Assembly (NCBI GenBank): GCA_947179485.1
Contig: OX359246.1
Location: 20,956,001-21,020,000, forward strand
DNA from: Allacma fusca
Taxonomy: Eukaryota; Arthropoda; Collembola; Symphypleona; Sminthuridae
Direction of reading: 5' to 3'
Length of the DNA: 64,000 nt
The notes beneath the pieces are model-generated. The model made no database searches and was not told the origin of the DNA. It worked only from the letters and a program-made list of their open reading frames with translations. The translations under genes and the position numbers were made by a program. This document shows, piece by piece, positions 1 through 10,873 of the stretch. Every line of letters starts with the position of its first letter. Position 1 is the stretch's first letter.

Positions 1-116
1 TGCTTGACCAACTTGTGTCTGGGTCAGTCCTAATGAAAGTCTACGAAGTTTGAAGGCTTTGGCAAACTCTTTGATCTCGTCCAGGTTGATCCCATCCACC
101 ATTTGATCCGAGTCAT
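1..116 (-). CDS. pdm3: pdm3/POU6F-like transcription factor, exon encoding start of POU-specific domain (partial)
   Basis: Minus-strand exon running off the left edge. The 116 bases hold 2 bases of a split Asp codon plus 38 codons. They read DDSDQMVDGINLDEIKEFAK and then AFKLRRLSLGLTQTQVGQA. This is the first half of a POU-specific domain. The RRLSLGLTQTQVGQA stretch is typical of class VI POU proteins (Drosophila Pdm3, vertebrate POU6F1/POU6F2), whereas other classes have RRIKLGFTQADVG-like sequence here. The family is nuclear, binds DNA through a bipartite POU-specific domain and homeodomain, and acts mainly in neurons; fly Pdm3 controls olfactory neuron identity and axon targeting. The acceptor is the AG at 118-117 (ctctaattag). 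The phase (1) matches the donor of the exon at 2162. The rest of the DNA-binding region must lie left of the window. Assignment to class VI is confident; orthology to one named gene is by family only. Confidence 0.93.
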
Positions 117-198
117 CTAATTAGAGTAAGACAATATATGTTATTTAAATACACATTCCAAATCCATAACTTTTACCTTGTGGACTTGTCAGGCCCAG

Positions 199-241
<43 letters not shown>

Positions 242-2161
242 CAATTGTGTAAATAAATCCCAAAAATACCTGTAGATATAAGGCTTCAAATATGTACTTG
301 TAATGAATCCTTCCCGAGAGATGTTTAGGTGAACCACAGACTCACACGTCACATATAACCATTAAAATCTACAGACTTTCCCCTCAACCCTAACTTTCGC
401 CCTTAATTTTTCCTTTCCTCACATCCTCCCTTTATAATACACATTTAACAGAGTTTTAAGCATATGAACACTCAGAGGAAAAAATATTAAAGGATTTAAC
501 CATATTTGAACCTGTATCTATCTCTAACTATAAGCGCTCTCCATATAAATATAAATATATGTACGTATACGTGTTTTATGTGTATATAGGAACATAAATA
601 AGTCCAAGACTTGGTGAGTAACATTAATCCCGATAATTAACCCAGGACTGGTCCATGGCTTTTGACTCAGAATCAGGCAGGAGCCCAAATCCCTAAAACA
701 CATTCACCCAAGTGCATATACACATTTCCACAAAGGAATTCTAAATTCTCTGCCCAAATAGTATACATATCTATAGAGTAGAAATATCTACGTGTATGCG
801 GACATTATAGACACTGAAGTGCTCTCCACTAAAATTATTCTACAATATATTATGTCTCCATGTGAGAGCAACTTTCACATGCAAATGTAATGTGACTATA
901 CTGTACAATACTCGGCTTTCATACAGAAATCAATGCGCTATTCAGGGTTCGAGTCCAAAACTGGACTTCCCTTCTGTTCAGACCTCTGTTCCAATAATCG
1001 GATAGGACTCACTTATCCCGTACATTATTTCCATATGCGTTCCATAGGTATATATAATTAGATATGTCTCTGACTATAAAGGTAAATAATTGAATAATTT
1101 TTAACCTGTTCCGTTACCATTAACAGATGACTCTGCTCTCTGGTAATAAATACCATTTATGTCCAGAAAGGAGAATAAACATTTGGGGGGGGGGGAGAAA
1201 AATGAGGGGTATATAATTCTATAAATAATTTAGAGAATCTCGGAAATTTTGAGGAGAGTTTGGAGAGAAATTCTATGGTGACATTAATCAGAAGGCAGAG
1301 AGTTGAATCTGTGGACCTCTGCCTTGTCTGTATAAACACTCTCTGACTCTACGGTCGTATCTGGTGTCCCTGGGCTTTGTGATCCATTCCCGTTTGTTCT
1401 AGGACCTCAGGATTTGATATAGTCGTAGGAATTGAAAATGTATATAATTAGGGACAGGATGAGGGACCCATGTTTGTGGACTGTATCCCTTCTTTTAAAT
1501 ATATACAGACTGAGAGATGTGGCAATGCCAGGGAGAGCCAGGAGGTACAGACAGACCCATGTCCTTCACTGCCATGCCACCATGCCCTGGTCTTCTCTCT
1601 CCCTATTCATTATTTCCATGCATAGCTAATTAGCACATTACATGCACATAAGCAAAGTGAGAGTGAGTGAGAGGGAGAGAGAGAGAGAGACAGAGTAGTG
1701 AGGGGACCCGGGGAATTTATGCACGCCATAGGTCCCCATGCCCTTGTCTCATCTCCTATGTCCAATGTGTACTTATTTATCGATCTTTATACTTCATCCC
1801 TGAATCTGATACAGATCCTATATAGAGTGAGCGCATCCTGGATGTATCTATACTTTATCAGCTCTTTCCCTCGCTTTTCACTCAGGGCTGTCCCCCCAGC
1901 TTGGGCCTAATACCCGGTGCCTATTTACATAATCAGCAGTAGTGTATCATCCCAGGAACAGCTTTTACATGAGCTGGCATAATTGTGAGCAGTTTAGAAA
2001 AATTAGGATAATCAATGCTCAGTATCCCCAAGTGTATGTACATATTTGTCCTCAGCTCCTTCCAATGTCACTGGATTTATTTTAGAACGTTCCGCATGTT
2101 TTCGCTTTCCCAAAATGAATTTAAAAAAAATGTACCAGCATCAACAAGTTATAGCCCTTAC
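117..2161 (-). other. Intron of the pdm3-like gene
   Basis: Intron between the linker exon (2162-2339) and the POU-specific exon (1-116). The donor reads AATG|gtaagg and the acceptor ctctaattag, both phase 1. It contains a (CT)n tract at about 200-239, a G-homopolymer near 1187-1196 and a GA-rich tract near 1670-1692. No other coding signal is convincing; short open frames here lack splice or homology support. Confidence 0.85.
200..239. repeat. (CT)n microsatellite
   Basis: About 38 bases of uninterrupted CT dinucleotides inside the last visible intron of the pdm3-like gene. Confidence 0.95.
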
Positions 2162-2339
2162 CATTATCCGACAAGAGGTCACTATCATGATCACTCATGT
2201 TGCAGGGACTCATCTTGGACTGAGGGATCAGTGTTGAGATACTAAGTCCTCCGTTTGTGGTGATCGTGTTACTCTCACGTCGCCCATTCATGCTCCGACT
2301 GGCGTTTCGGTGATCACTGGAGTTCATCTTTTCATGTAT
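2162..2339 (-). CDS. pdm3: pdm3/POU6F-like transcription factor, Ser/Asn-rich linker exon
   Basis: Internal exon of 178 bases (59 codons plus 1 base). It begins IHEKMNSSDHRNASRSMNGR and ends in an acidic stretch, SDHDSDLLSDN. The acidic run continues into the first residues of the next exon (DDSDQMVDG), just before the POU-specific domain. The acceptor is tttttag at 2341-2340, phase 0, matching the phase-0 donor of the exon at 2601. The donor is AATG|gtaagg at 2161-2160, phase 1; its final G completes the Asp codon of the exon at 1-116. No domain is recognisable. It looks like the flexible, Ser/Thr/Asn-rich linker upstream of the DNA-binding region. Two-sided phase agreement makes it a confident exon. 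Confidence 0.88.
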
Positions 2340-2600
2340 CTAAAAATTATTAAAAAACAATTTAGATAATTACATAAATATATTGGATTAAATTGGAGCG
2401 GATTTGGTTCGATGGACCAAAATGTTAGGCCTCGATCAACTCCTCTAGTAATGTTCACTTTAATACGAATGTTGAATCTGTTTTGTTGTTATAGTCTCTG
2501 GACATATATTAAAGACATTTTTCTTTTGAATTTTTCCCCGCCCAAAATTTTTGATTAGAAAACATTTTGAAAATTTGAGAAGTAGGTCTTTGGAAATTAC
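2340..2600 (-). other. Short intron of the pdm3-like gene
   Basis: A 261-base phase-0 intron with donor ATG|gtaatt and acceptor aattatttttag. It is AT-rich and has no further signal. Confidence 0.85.
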
Positions 2601-2941
2601 CATTGGAATGTGAGCACCCATCTGTTGACTGACTGAATGTGGACCGAGGTTCAAATTGGGGGCGGGGAGAGCACTGGGATGATCGGAGAAGTCCGGACTT
2701 GCGGATGGGGGGACTGTGGGAGCCACTGGTGGGGATATGGGATGTCCTCGCCCTCCATGCCCATGCCCCCCACCCCCACCATGATGACTATGATGATGAC
2801 TTCCCCCATGATGAGTATTACTTGAACTTTGGTGATGGTTCTGGTGCGGGAGATGCGGGGATCCAGCTGGAGGATACAGACTTTGTGGGGGGGAGCCCGG
2901 CTGATTCAAAGGAATCGTTAGGATCGTCTGTGTCATTAAAC
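2601..2941 (-). CDS. pdm3: pdm3/POU6F-like transcription factor, His/Gly/Pro-rich exon
   Basis: Internal exon coding a low-complexity, probably disordered region. It opens LMTQTILTIPLNQPGSPPQS, passes through a Pro/Ser segment, a His/Ser run and a Gly/His run (HHGGGGGHGHGGRGH), and ends near QQMGAHIPM. The donor ATG|gtaatt at 2600-2599 is phase 0 and fits the next exon. The left splice choice is less certain. An acceptor aaatag before 2941 would be phase 1, while a weaker one (gacacag) ten bases further in would be phase 0, and the upstream donor is itself uncertain. His- and Gly-rich tracts are common in the activation or repression regions of arthropod POU proteins. The plus strand here also has open frames; they are shadows of this exon. 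Confidence 0.82.
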
Positions 2942-3491
2942 CTATTTAATTTCAAAGAAAAAAAATACATTTTAAAGGAATTCTAAAAGGGCGAGTCTGA
3001 AAATAGTACGCTTAAATATACACTCAATAAAAATTAAGAACCTCGGGAAGCTCCCAGTCCTATACAAATATCATTATCAAAGCTCAGATTTTTTTGAAGT
3101 TAAGTAAGAGCAAAAATTATACTTTTTTGAAAGAGATCTTTTTCAGGGATTTTTTCTCATTGAATTTGAATTTTTACTTAAAATGTTGACGTACAAAAAA
3201 TAAGTTCCAGGGGCTTATAGAGTATAGTATAGTGGGAGTAATTACTATCCTCAACTTTCAAAAACACTATTCATAATCCAACTCAGGGGGGCTCTACTAA
3301 TTGTGTACCTCAAAAATCCGTTTTTAACATAATGACTAGATTTGGACTTGCAGTTAAATTGTAAACACTTTTCTTGATGGCATACAGATATGATGTCCAA
3401 TGATAATTACTAATTTATTTATGGGGGTTCCAACGTCTGCGTGGAATGTTATGTAAACGTGCCTATGTGCAATTCACCTTAGGAACTATAC

Positions 3492-3599
3492 CCTATACGC
3501 AGTGACTGGAGGATTATTAGCAGGATGGAGGGAAAGTGATGGGAGTTGGAAGGACCCCCCTCCAGGAGCTCCAGCACAATCGAGCGCTATTACAGATCG
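3492..3599 (-). CDS. Candidate small exon of the pdm3-like gene
   Basis: A minus-strand open stretch of 36 codons whose composition is unlike the surrounding AT-rich intron. It reads RSVIALDCAGAPGGGSFQLP followed by SLSLHPANNPPVTAYR. A possible acceptor (attactagag) precedes 3599 and a possible donor AGG|gtatag follows 3492, giving phase 0 at both ends; an acceptor two bases earlier would be phase 1. Gly, Pro, Ser and Asn content resembles the neighbouring exons. It sits where an additional exon would help explain the awkward phases between the polyQ exon and the exon at 2601. I do not recognise the peptide, and chance or a conserved non-coding element remain possible. Confidence 0.3.
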
Positions 3600-4270
3600 C
3601 TCTAGTAATTATCCTCCGCCTGCATCCAGTATTTATACATTGTAACACAACTAAGCCGGAGTAAGTACAGTAATGGACCAGTAATTGAATTAATGATTAT
3701 TGACCTGGATTATTTATGGGAGTTGGGGAAATGTCTATAAAGCCCTGAACATAAATACTTACATATGCTCTTAGGATTTCCCAACGAATGCTCCCTCCCA
3801 GGACCACATTATATATGTATGCTCTTATAGTAACATATAGGGATAGATAAATAGACAGTCATCCCATGCTCATATAGGAAATGTGTGCATATGCCAAGAC
3901 ACTCGGATAGTACATAGACCATCACATTACTACAAGGCTAAAATTACATGATAATTATTGTCCCAATGACTCTTCCTCTATCATTACCATCCGGACTGTT
4001 TATCGATTCATTTGGGGAACATAGATAATGTCGTTGTAGTTTCTATTTACAAATCCCAATTCCCCGTAAAATTCTCACTTCCCCAGGATCCCATGGACAG
4101 ACTAGAAGCTCTCATATAATTATAGGGACCAGCGAGCGTGTACTCACGTAGACAAAATGTCAATGCTCAGACCTACATACATACATACATAGCTTACGTG
4201 CGTAAAGCTTATTCGAGCTGAATTTGTCACCTATACGACTACAGTATCACAGTTTCCAAAAAAAGCCTCT

Positions 4271-4470
4271 NNNNNNNNNNNNNNNNNNNNNNNNNNNNNN
4301 NNNNNNNNNNNNNNNNNNNNNNNNNNNNNNNNNNNNNNNNNNNNNNNNNNNNNNNNNNNNNNNNNNNNNNNNNNNNNNNNNNNNNNNNNNNNNNNNNNNN
4401 NNNNNNNNNNNNNNNNNNNNNNNNNNNNNNNNNNNNNNNNNNNNNNNNNNNNNNNNNNNNNNNNNNNNNN
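4271..4470. other. Assembly gap (200 N)
   Basis: Exactly 200 unknown bases. The round length suggests a fixed-size scaffolding placeholder, so the true distance is unknown. It lies inside an intron of the pdm3-like gene and could hide a small exon. Confidence 0.99.
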
Positions 4471-5071
4471 TCCATGCATATTTAAATCCCTCTCATACAT
4501 ATAACCCCATTACACATTATAGAGTTTGGCCGGAATTAAATTAATTATTGTAATGGGTTTCCCCCCTAAAAACAAATAAATCCTTAAACAAATATTTAGG
4601 AATGAAAGGATCCAAATATAATTGCTTATTTATATTTATAATTCCCCATGTAATCAAAGCTTATTGAATGCTAATTGCTTCCGAAATTTAAAACCTTCCT
4701 ATATCTAATTATATGTAATTATGTATGGAGATACGTCGTAGCCCTATAAGACAAATATTCATGCTTTCTAAAGGACTCATTAAATCTAAACATGAGTTGC
4801 TAATTATTCCTTGGAAGTATACATTGTGCATATGTACATAATTATACATGCTCCATAGTCAACACAGGTGAATTACCCTCGTCTAATTAGATTTAGGTAC
4901 TATTTTGAAAATACAGTATCTAGCCCTGTGTGTTAATTAGGTAAAAAAGAGTTGGATAACTTTTGGGGGGGGGGGGGGTGACAAAAATTATTTAAAGTAG
5001 GGAAGTTAGAAAATTATTCTATTTTTTTTTTAAACTTCCGGAGAATTTTTGCAAAATTCTTTTTTGTAAAC

Positions 5072-5554
5072 CTTGAGACGTTGGAATGAGTAGCTGAGCA
5101 CCCTGGATCCCTTGGACGATTTGCCCTGAGGCAAGGATGAGTTGAGGCATTGTCCCTCCGGCAGTTGAGGAGGCGGAGGATGATGAGGAGAGTTGTTGGA
5201 GTTGAGAGGAGAGCCATTGCCCATGAAATTATTACTACTAGAATTATTCGGATGTTGTTGACTCAGGAACTGGGCTAAGTGTGAGGAGGCCAGGTTCCCA
5301 TTGCTGCTACTACTCATTAAAGAATTAAATGCACTAGTCCCACTATTATTCGAGCTGTGGTTGGCATTTGTGAGGTTGAGGGGGGAATTATTATGGAGAT
5401 TGGCTGCTGCTGCTCCAGCAGCCAATGCGGAAAGAGCTGAGGCCGACAATTGTTGTTGTTGTTGGATTTGTTGCTGTTGCTGCTGCTGTTGTTGCTGTTG
5501 TTGCTGTTGTTGCTGTTGTTGCTGTTGCTGTTGAGATAGCAAATTGCTATGCTC
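5072..5554 (-). CDS. pdm3: pdm3/POU6F-like transcription factor, polyglutamine and Asn/Ser-rich coding block
   Basis: Minus-strand open frame beginning (after an in-frame TAG at 5557-5555) EHSNLLSQQQQ. A run of more than 20 glutamines follows, then QIQQQQQ, an Ala/Leu stretch (LSASALSALAAGAAAANL), an Asn/Ser-rich region and a Pro-rich segment ending near LPQGKSSKGSR. Such disordered Q/N/A-rich regions are typical N-terminal parts of arthropod POU proteins. The donor is unclear: AGG|gtgctc (exon end 5102) and AAG|gtttac (exon end 5072) are both phase 0 and both weak. The block lies directly beside the Ala/Leu-rich segment at 5562-5737 but in a different frame. An intron between them would be too short to be credible, so they are probably one exon with a real or assembly-derived frame break. 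Confidence 0.75.
5451..5532 (-). repeat. CAG/CAA repeat coding polyglutamine
   Basis: On the plus strand, a run of TTG and CTG triplets; on the coding strand, interspersed CAA and CAG codons giving more than 25 Gln with one Ile interruption. The mixed CAG/CAA codons argue for selection on protein sequence rather than a pure triplet expansion. Confidence 0.9.
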
Positions 5555-5561
5555 CTACTTA

Positions 5562-5737
5562 AATCTTGACTATGTGGCTACTGTTGAGGTTACTAGGACT
5601 GGACATTAGATTTGGGATGGACTGCTGGAGGGATGCGAGACTCCCGAGAGATGCTAAATTCAGTAAGGCATTCCCAATGCTCGTGTTAAAGTTGGTCGAC
5701 AGATTTGAGGCGGCTGCAGCCAGACTTTCCGGTTTGA
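5562..5737 (-). CDS. pdm3: pdm3/POU6F-like transcription factor, Ala/Leu/Ser-rich coding segment
   Basis: Begins after a strong acceptor (cttgttatgatttccag) with two bases that complete a Val codon split with the exon at 13216 (phase 1 on both sides). It reads VKPESLAAAASNLSTNFNTS, then IGNALLNLASLGSLASLQQS, then IPNLMSSPSNLNSSH. It stays open as far as IVKI and then meets a TAA at 5561-5559. The hydrophobic Leu/Ala-rich segment, continuous in character with the polyQ block, marks it as genuine coding sequence. The stop is probably not the natural end of the protein: the polyQ and Ala/Asn-rich sequence resumes within about 10 bases in another frame. The KPE join could be a sumoylation-type context (V-K-x-E); that is inference only. 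Confidence 0.75.
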
Positions 5738-6151
5738 CTGGAAATCATAACAAGAATAATAATTATTGAGTCATTGTAGCATATTACAAACCTTACATTT
5801 ACACACATACACAGTTACATACAAAACTCCCTAATTCTTTTTTATCTCCTCTTAAATCTTTCACTCAAAAATTTTAAAATATGAACATTGATTAGTAATT
5901 CCGCTCATATGCCGAATTATGTTAATTTCGAAACCTTTTATTTTTTAAGAGTGTACCCCTTAGTTAGTCCTGACTGTGTGTAGGGCTCATAGGACAGGAG
6001 CCCAGGACTTTGTACTATGAAAATAATACAGATATGACAGGACAAGGAATATCACATAAAGGTCCCGTAGTATTAAAAAAATCCTCCCTTGGATTTGTAC
6101 AGCTCTTCGGAGCTCTTTTGATTCGGACCCCATGCTATAGCAATAGGGAAT

Positions 6152-6225
6152 AGCAGTGTAGCTCATTGCGTTAAGATCTCTGCCTTGAGGATCAATTCAA
6201 TTCAATTCCAACATTGGGATCCGAC
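6152..6225 (+). repeat. Possible tRNA-derived SINE or tRNA pseudogene fragment
   Basis: The stretch gtgtagctcattgcgttaag near 6156 closely resembles a tRNA D-arm / Pol III A-box (TGTAGCTCAGTGGTTAAGA type). It is followed by tctgccttgaggatca, which looks like an anticodon-arm region, and then by a degenerate B-box-like gggatccgacaccc. A short ATTCA-type duplication (caattcaattcaattcc) interrupts it. The acceptor and T stems do not pair well, so this is not a functional tRNA. A decayed tRNA-derived SINE or pseudogene fits best. Confidence 0.35.
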
Positions 6226-6541
6226 ACCCAACATAAACACTACCACTTACCTACCGCAAGGCATTATATTCTATAGGGAAAGAGATTTTTCGGACGTGCT
6301 CTTTTACAATGGAGATGTATCTATCTATCTATAAGTAACAGATTATACTAAGATATTGTGAGGGGCTCACAGGAGGAAGAACACTCACTATTTTTTTTTC
6401 TCCATCTCATTCAAAATTCAGGGATAATCCTGAATGTCCATCAGGAGTGGGGATTTGGGAATACATTATATAATTTCACCTGAGGACACGGCTACTTCGT
6501 TACGTTGGAATGTCAATATGATAATGTTCCTCCTCAGTAGC

Positions 6542-6543
<2 letters not shown>

Positions 6544-6573
<30 letters not shown>
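6544..6573. repeat. (CT)n microsatellite
   Basis: About 30 bases of CT dinucleotides in the large pdm3-like intron. Confidence 0.95.
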
Positions 6574-6575
<2 letters not shown>

Positions 6576-8760
6576 TAATGTGAGTGTGGAGTGAAACCAC
6601 CCTTAAACTAATATCCACGCTACACTTTATTATTTTTTTCCTTCCCCTCTTTTCTTTCTCTCAATCATAATTATGGAGGCTCCATTCAAGGGATATTACC
6701 ATAGACGTCTCCGCCTATAATAATAATTATAGAATAAATCCACCTATGTATGTATCTCTGTAGGGAAGGGGATCCCAGCATTTTCACTACAGTGGGGACA
6801 AAAAAAAAATCCTCTCTCTCCAAAGAGCAAAATCCCAGAAAGGTGATTCCAACAACAACAACAGCAATCACAAATAATCAACTGCTCTCAGGAACTTGAT
6901 TTCAAATGTGGATTTTACTACAGACAAAATTGACAACAGACCTTACTATAGCAATACATATTGTAATTGAGTGGAAATAAAACTGAGCCTGTTCTTCGCA
7001 TATTAAATCTGCGGATAGCTTCAAAGTATCAGTAGATACAGATGAGTATGGATATGTGAGAGGTAGGAAATCAATGGGATCTCTCTCAAAAAAAAAAAAA
7101 ATCCAATGCTCTCACATTCTATATATCCTATCAATTAGTTTTCATGTAGATTAACTCCTGGGGAAGGGGAGAGACTTTTGCGGGTGGAAGGATTCAAAGA
7201 GTCATGGATTTATATATGTATGAGAGAGTAGTAAAAGTTGTAGTTTAGAGAGGACTCTATAATAATTCTTCCAAAAGGTGTTAGATACTATTTTTATAGA
7301 TACATATCTATATCTAGAGTCGAATTGAGGATCGGAAATACTCCGGAAGATACTTCCTTGTGTATGAATAGTCATCCCCTCTTAATCTTCCCAGTTTGAC
7401 TGATACACATGGGTTTTTTTTTGGGGGGGGGGGGAGGACTCAGGACACTTTTTTGTAATGGATCAAGGAGCTATTATATGCAAAACACGGAAAAGATAGT
7501 ATAGCTCTAATGAGTGAGTACTAATATACGAATGTAACGATTAGAGGGGAAAATGCATGGAAGGAACAGTAGTCCATTTATTTGGGTTTGGATATCTGTA
7601 CACTTAAAAGTTCAAGGCACGTAGGAGCGTAAGGTGAGAGAGGGAGAGAGAGAGAGAGAGAGGGAGAGGGAGAGAGAGAAAAAAAAAAGAAAAAAAGGGT
7701 AGAATAAGGAGGCTGGGAAAAAAGCACATTTGCATTCATTCAATATTCAATAGACATTTCACATTATTTTCTATCCCTCCATTGACTCTGAATGTTACGT
7801 AAGTATCTAATTACTATGGGCTATAAGTAATTATGTATGTATGCTAGGACGAGCCCGCAAAACTCCTCATGCACATGATATGGGAAACGTGTGAGGTGTA
7901 ACATTAGTCATTATTGCCTCCGTGTATAAGATCTAAAGCATCTATACACACTTCCCTTTCACCCCCATATACACAACCTCTACAATAGTAAATACAGTGA
8001 ATCTAACTTGAAGAGCATCTGTAAATGGGGAATCTGACTTTTACCCCACACTTGGCCCAATACTAGCACATGAAGGAGAAATTGGGGTACAGTGCGACAT
8101 TTTTTGAGGGAAATCTTATATCTAAAGAGCCCACTGTAAGAAAACATATCCATGGAATTCCTTCCAGACTCTGTGCACAGATATATATCCGATGCTAGTT
8201 CTTATTTACATGCGGAATTTCACCTGAGACCTGTCTCTACACCTCCGGTGGCATTTAGGAATCTTCTGAGGCTATATACCCTCCAAATATGCCCTATGTA
8301 ATAGTAATTCCCAACACTTCACACTACCTAATTTTTTCCCCTGAATATTTTTAATTATTACCTTTCACACCCCCTCCATTTACTCTCCGCTCTCTGTCTA
8401 CACACTGACGCATCCCTAGTCATTATACAGTGTGCTCTGGACATAAAAGGGTCTGTCCTACAATATTATGGAAGATTGTGGAAGTGCTAGAGATATTTTG
8501 AGAGCGTCTCACAATTAAATAAAATCTGTCAAAATTACTTGGAATTAAATGACACTTTTAGTGTAATTATCAGGCATCAAATTCTTCTTTACCTTAAAAA
8601 ATGTTCTTGCGATTTTAAGGAAAGGATTTTAAAATAAATCAATTATTACTGCAGGCTTTAATTCTGACGAAAAAATTTTATTTATACAATTATGCGTTTT
8701 TTAAAGGGATGAGCGTATAGTGAGAGCATACATTATAATAATTACTTATGCCGGACTCTG

Positions 8761-8874
8761 ATGCTACCATTCACTCTCTCGTACACTTCATATCTCCTCC
8801 GTCCCAATAAAATTAAGCAACAAGAACATGTTTTGAAAAGACTGGCCAGCTGGATTTCCCTGGACGTGCACATA
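8761..8874 (+). CDS. Weak candidate plus-strand exon
   Basis: An open plus-strand frame ends at a consensus donor, ACATA|gtaagtact, in phase 0. The last residues would be EHVLKRLASWISLDVHI. A plausible internal acceptor is aataaaattaag at 8817. No homology is recognised, and the location inside a minus-strand intron makes chance likely. I list it only because a full GTAAGT donor closes an open frame. Confidence 0.12.
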
Positions 8875-9024
8875 GTAAGTACTATACAAACTACGCTGCT
8901 TGGTAATCAGGTTCCCAGTTTTTCCCATAACATTAAAATGAAGATATAAAAAGGTCATTGCGGATCCATGTTATTGACCAGGACATATTTCTAGGAGGGT
9001 ATATAAGCTCCTACGTTTTTATTA

Positions 9025-9031
<7 letters not shown>

Positions 9032-9069
<38 letters not shown>
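9032..9069. repeat. (GA)n microsatellite
   Basis: Uninterrupted GA dinucleotides, preceded by an (ATT)n stretch. Confidence 0.95.
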
Positions 9070-9071
<2 letters not shown>

Positions 9072-10840
9072 ACTCTTGCATAGTAATATTAATACTAATG
9101 TTTTAATAGACCAGGTACTTCTGTCCACCTATTGGATCCACAGTGTGTATGTACGGGCTTGTCCTCCGTCCCCTGAAAAATCCTCAGTTTCCCTCCCTAT
9201 CGTCATGTACTACAAACATACACGTATACCTATACATGGAGCCATTTGCAATGAATTAGCAGTTAAATTCTGCATGAGCCTTGCATAATCAGTTGTAAAA
9301 ACAAGGATACGTAAGTAAAAATGTCTGGGATAAAAACACATGTGGTCAAAGGAGGAGGGGGGGGGGAATGCTCAGGACTAGTAACTATTGGGCTTTTTAA
9401 TAACATTATGATAAGCATATGAGCTCATAAAATCCATCGTTATTTCATTTTAAGACCAGTCTCTTAACTTGAATTAAACGCAATTTCCAGGAGTACTACT
9501 TACTCCAAGGATATATTCTTGACCATAAATGATCCAGCATAAATGCCCAGTCCAGCCTCAATATAGCCTCCTCTCCCCAGAAAAATATTTTCTCCTTCCA
9601 TTCATTCCCTTGTATCAGAATGCCCCTCCTTAAATAAAAGCCCTCCTACATCTGGGCCCTTCCAAATTTTAGGGAGCTACTGTTACAATCCGAACGGACT
9701 GTTTCAAACTTTTAATACCTAACAGAATGCAAGTACAGTTTTTATTATTAAGAGATTACAGACACTCCAAGCCTATCCATATACATACATCCTACATGGA
9801 AATTCATACAGGATCTTAATCTTGAGCTCCTTTAGCTCCACATATGGGCTCCAATACGGAAAGGCTTTATAATACACTCAACTCTCATCTCTCCCACAGC
9901 CAGGTCCGACTGTACAAGCAAGTAACAAAAGTCCAGTGTGTAATATAGCCGAGAGTTATATTTCTATAATTACAAGAGTACATACTATATGAGAGGATTG
10001 AAAGGGGGAAAAAATAAGATGCAGTGACGCTATAGTTGGAGAACAATTCTAATACCTTATTATTCCTTGGCGTTGTATACTCTACTGTAAGTATGTACTG
10101 CGTATGTAATTATATGGGGGACAGAAAAAGTGAGATTAGGACTGGACGGGATCTAGTAAACTGGTTGAATTTTTCTGGATCAAGTGTGTGCTAGAATATG
10201 TTGAGTGTATAGATAATTGCGGGATTATATAAGTATATAACGTGTGTAGGAGCTTTTATGTAATTACAATTACATTCAAAATATGTCATATCTTACATAC
10301 AGTATTTTTCCCTTGGACATTGTTCTTGTGCACGTTGGAGTCAGGCGTACATTGTCAGCATAATCTGGGCTACAGATAATTATGTAGGAGTGCACATGTA
10401 TGCATGTAATAATTATTTACAATACTGTAATAGCATGCATATACATAGAATTACATACATAGATACATATGTAATTCCAAGCTGTACTGTAAGTCCCCAA
10501 CGCCAACACTTGAGAGTCTAAGACTCACATTAACATTTTTGATTATGCTCAAGCAGGCCCCATCAACTTATGTATTTAGGGGTCGTAAAAGCCCACGTCT
10601 CAGGACTCTCCTATCCCAGGGCTGGAGTGAGTGCCCGGACTGGAGCACATAAAAATACTTAAAAATGCATTAAAATATCATGCTAATCCAGATTTCCTAT
10701 TACCTACTCTGTTCCCTACCACTCTTCGAAAGGAGCTATCAAGCTCCCCATAAGCACAGTCCACAAGAGAAAAAGTGACCACATTTATAATGCATTCTCG
10801 AATTATGACTCCGCGAACCCATTATAATTTTTATGATGGG

Positions 10841-10873
<33 letters not shown>

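Larger units (their letters stand above)
2942..5071 (-). other. Intron(s) of the pdm3-like gene, containing an assembly gap
   Basis: Non-coding stretch between the polyQ exon and the His/Gly-rich exon. It includes 200 N at 4271-4470, a poly-G run at about 4964-4977 and a possible small exon at 3492-3599. The phases of the two flanking exons cannot be matched with certainty, so a small exon may be missing here or hidden in the gap. Confidence 0.6.

Noticed and set aside
940-960. Sequence gggttcgagtcc like a tRNA T-loop / B-box
   Set aside because: No D-arm or acceptor stem at the right distance, and the T-stem does not pair.
2637-2986. Plus-strand frames opposite the His/Gly-rich exon
   Set aside because: The minus strand has matching splice phases and continuity with the POU exon; the plus frames are shadows.
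4224-4544. Open frames spanning 4271-4470
   Set aside because: Open only because the region is N; no information.
5301-5534. Plus-strand frame ending in a Cys run
   Set aside because: Antisense of the polyglutamine codons.
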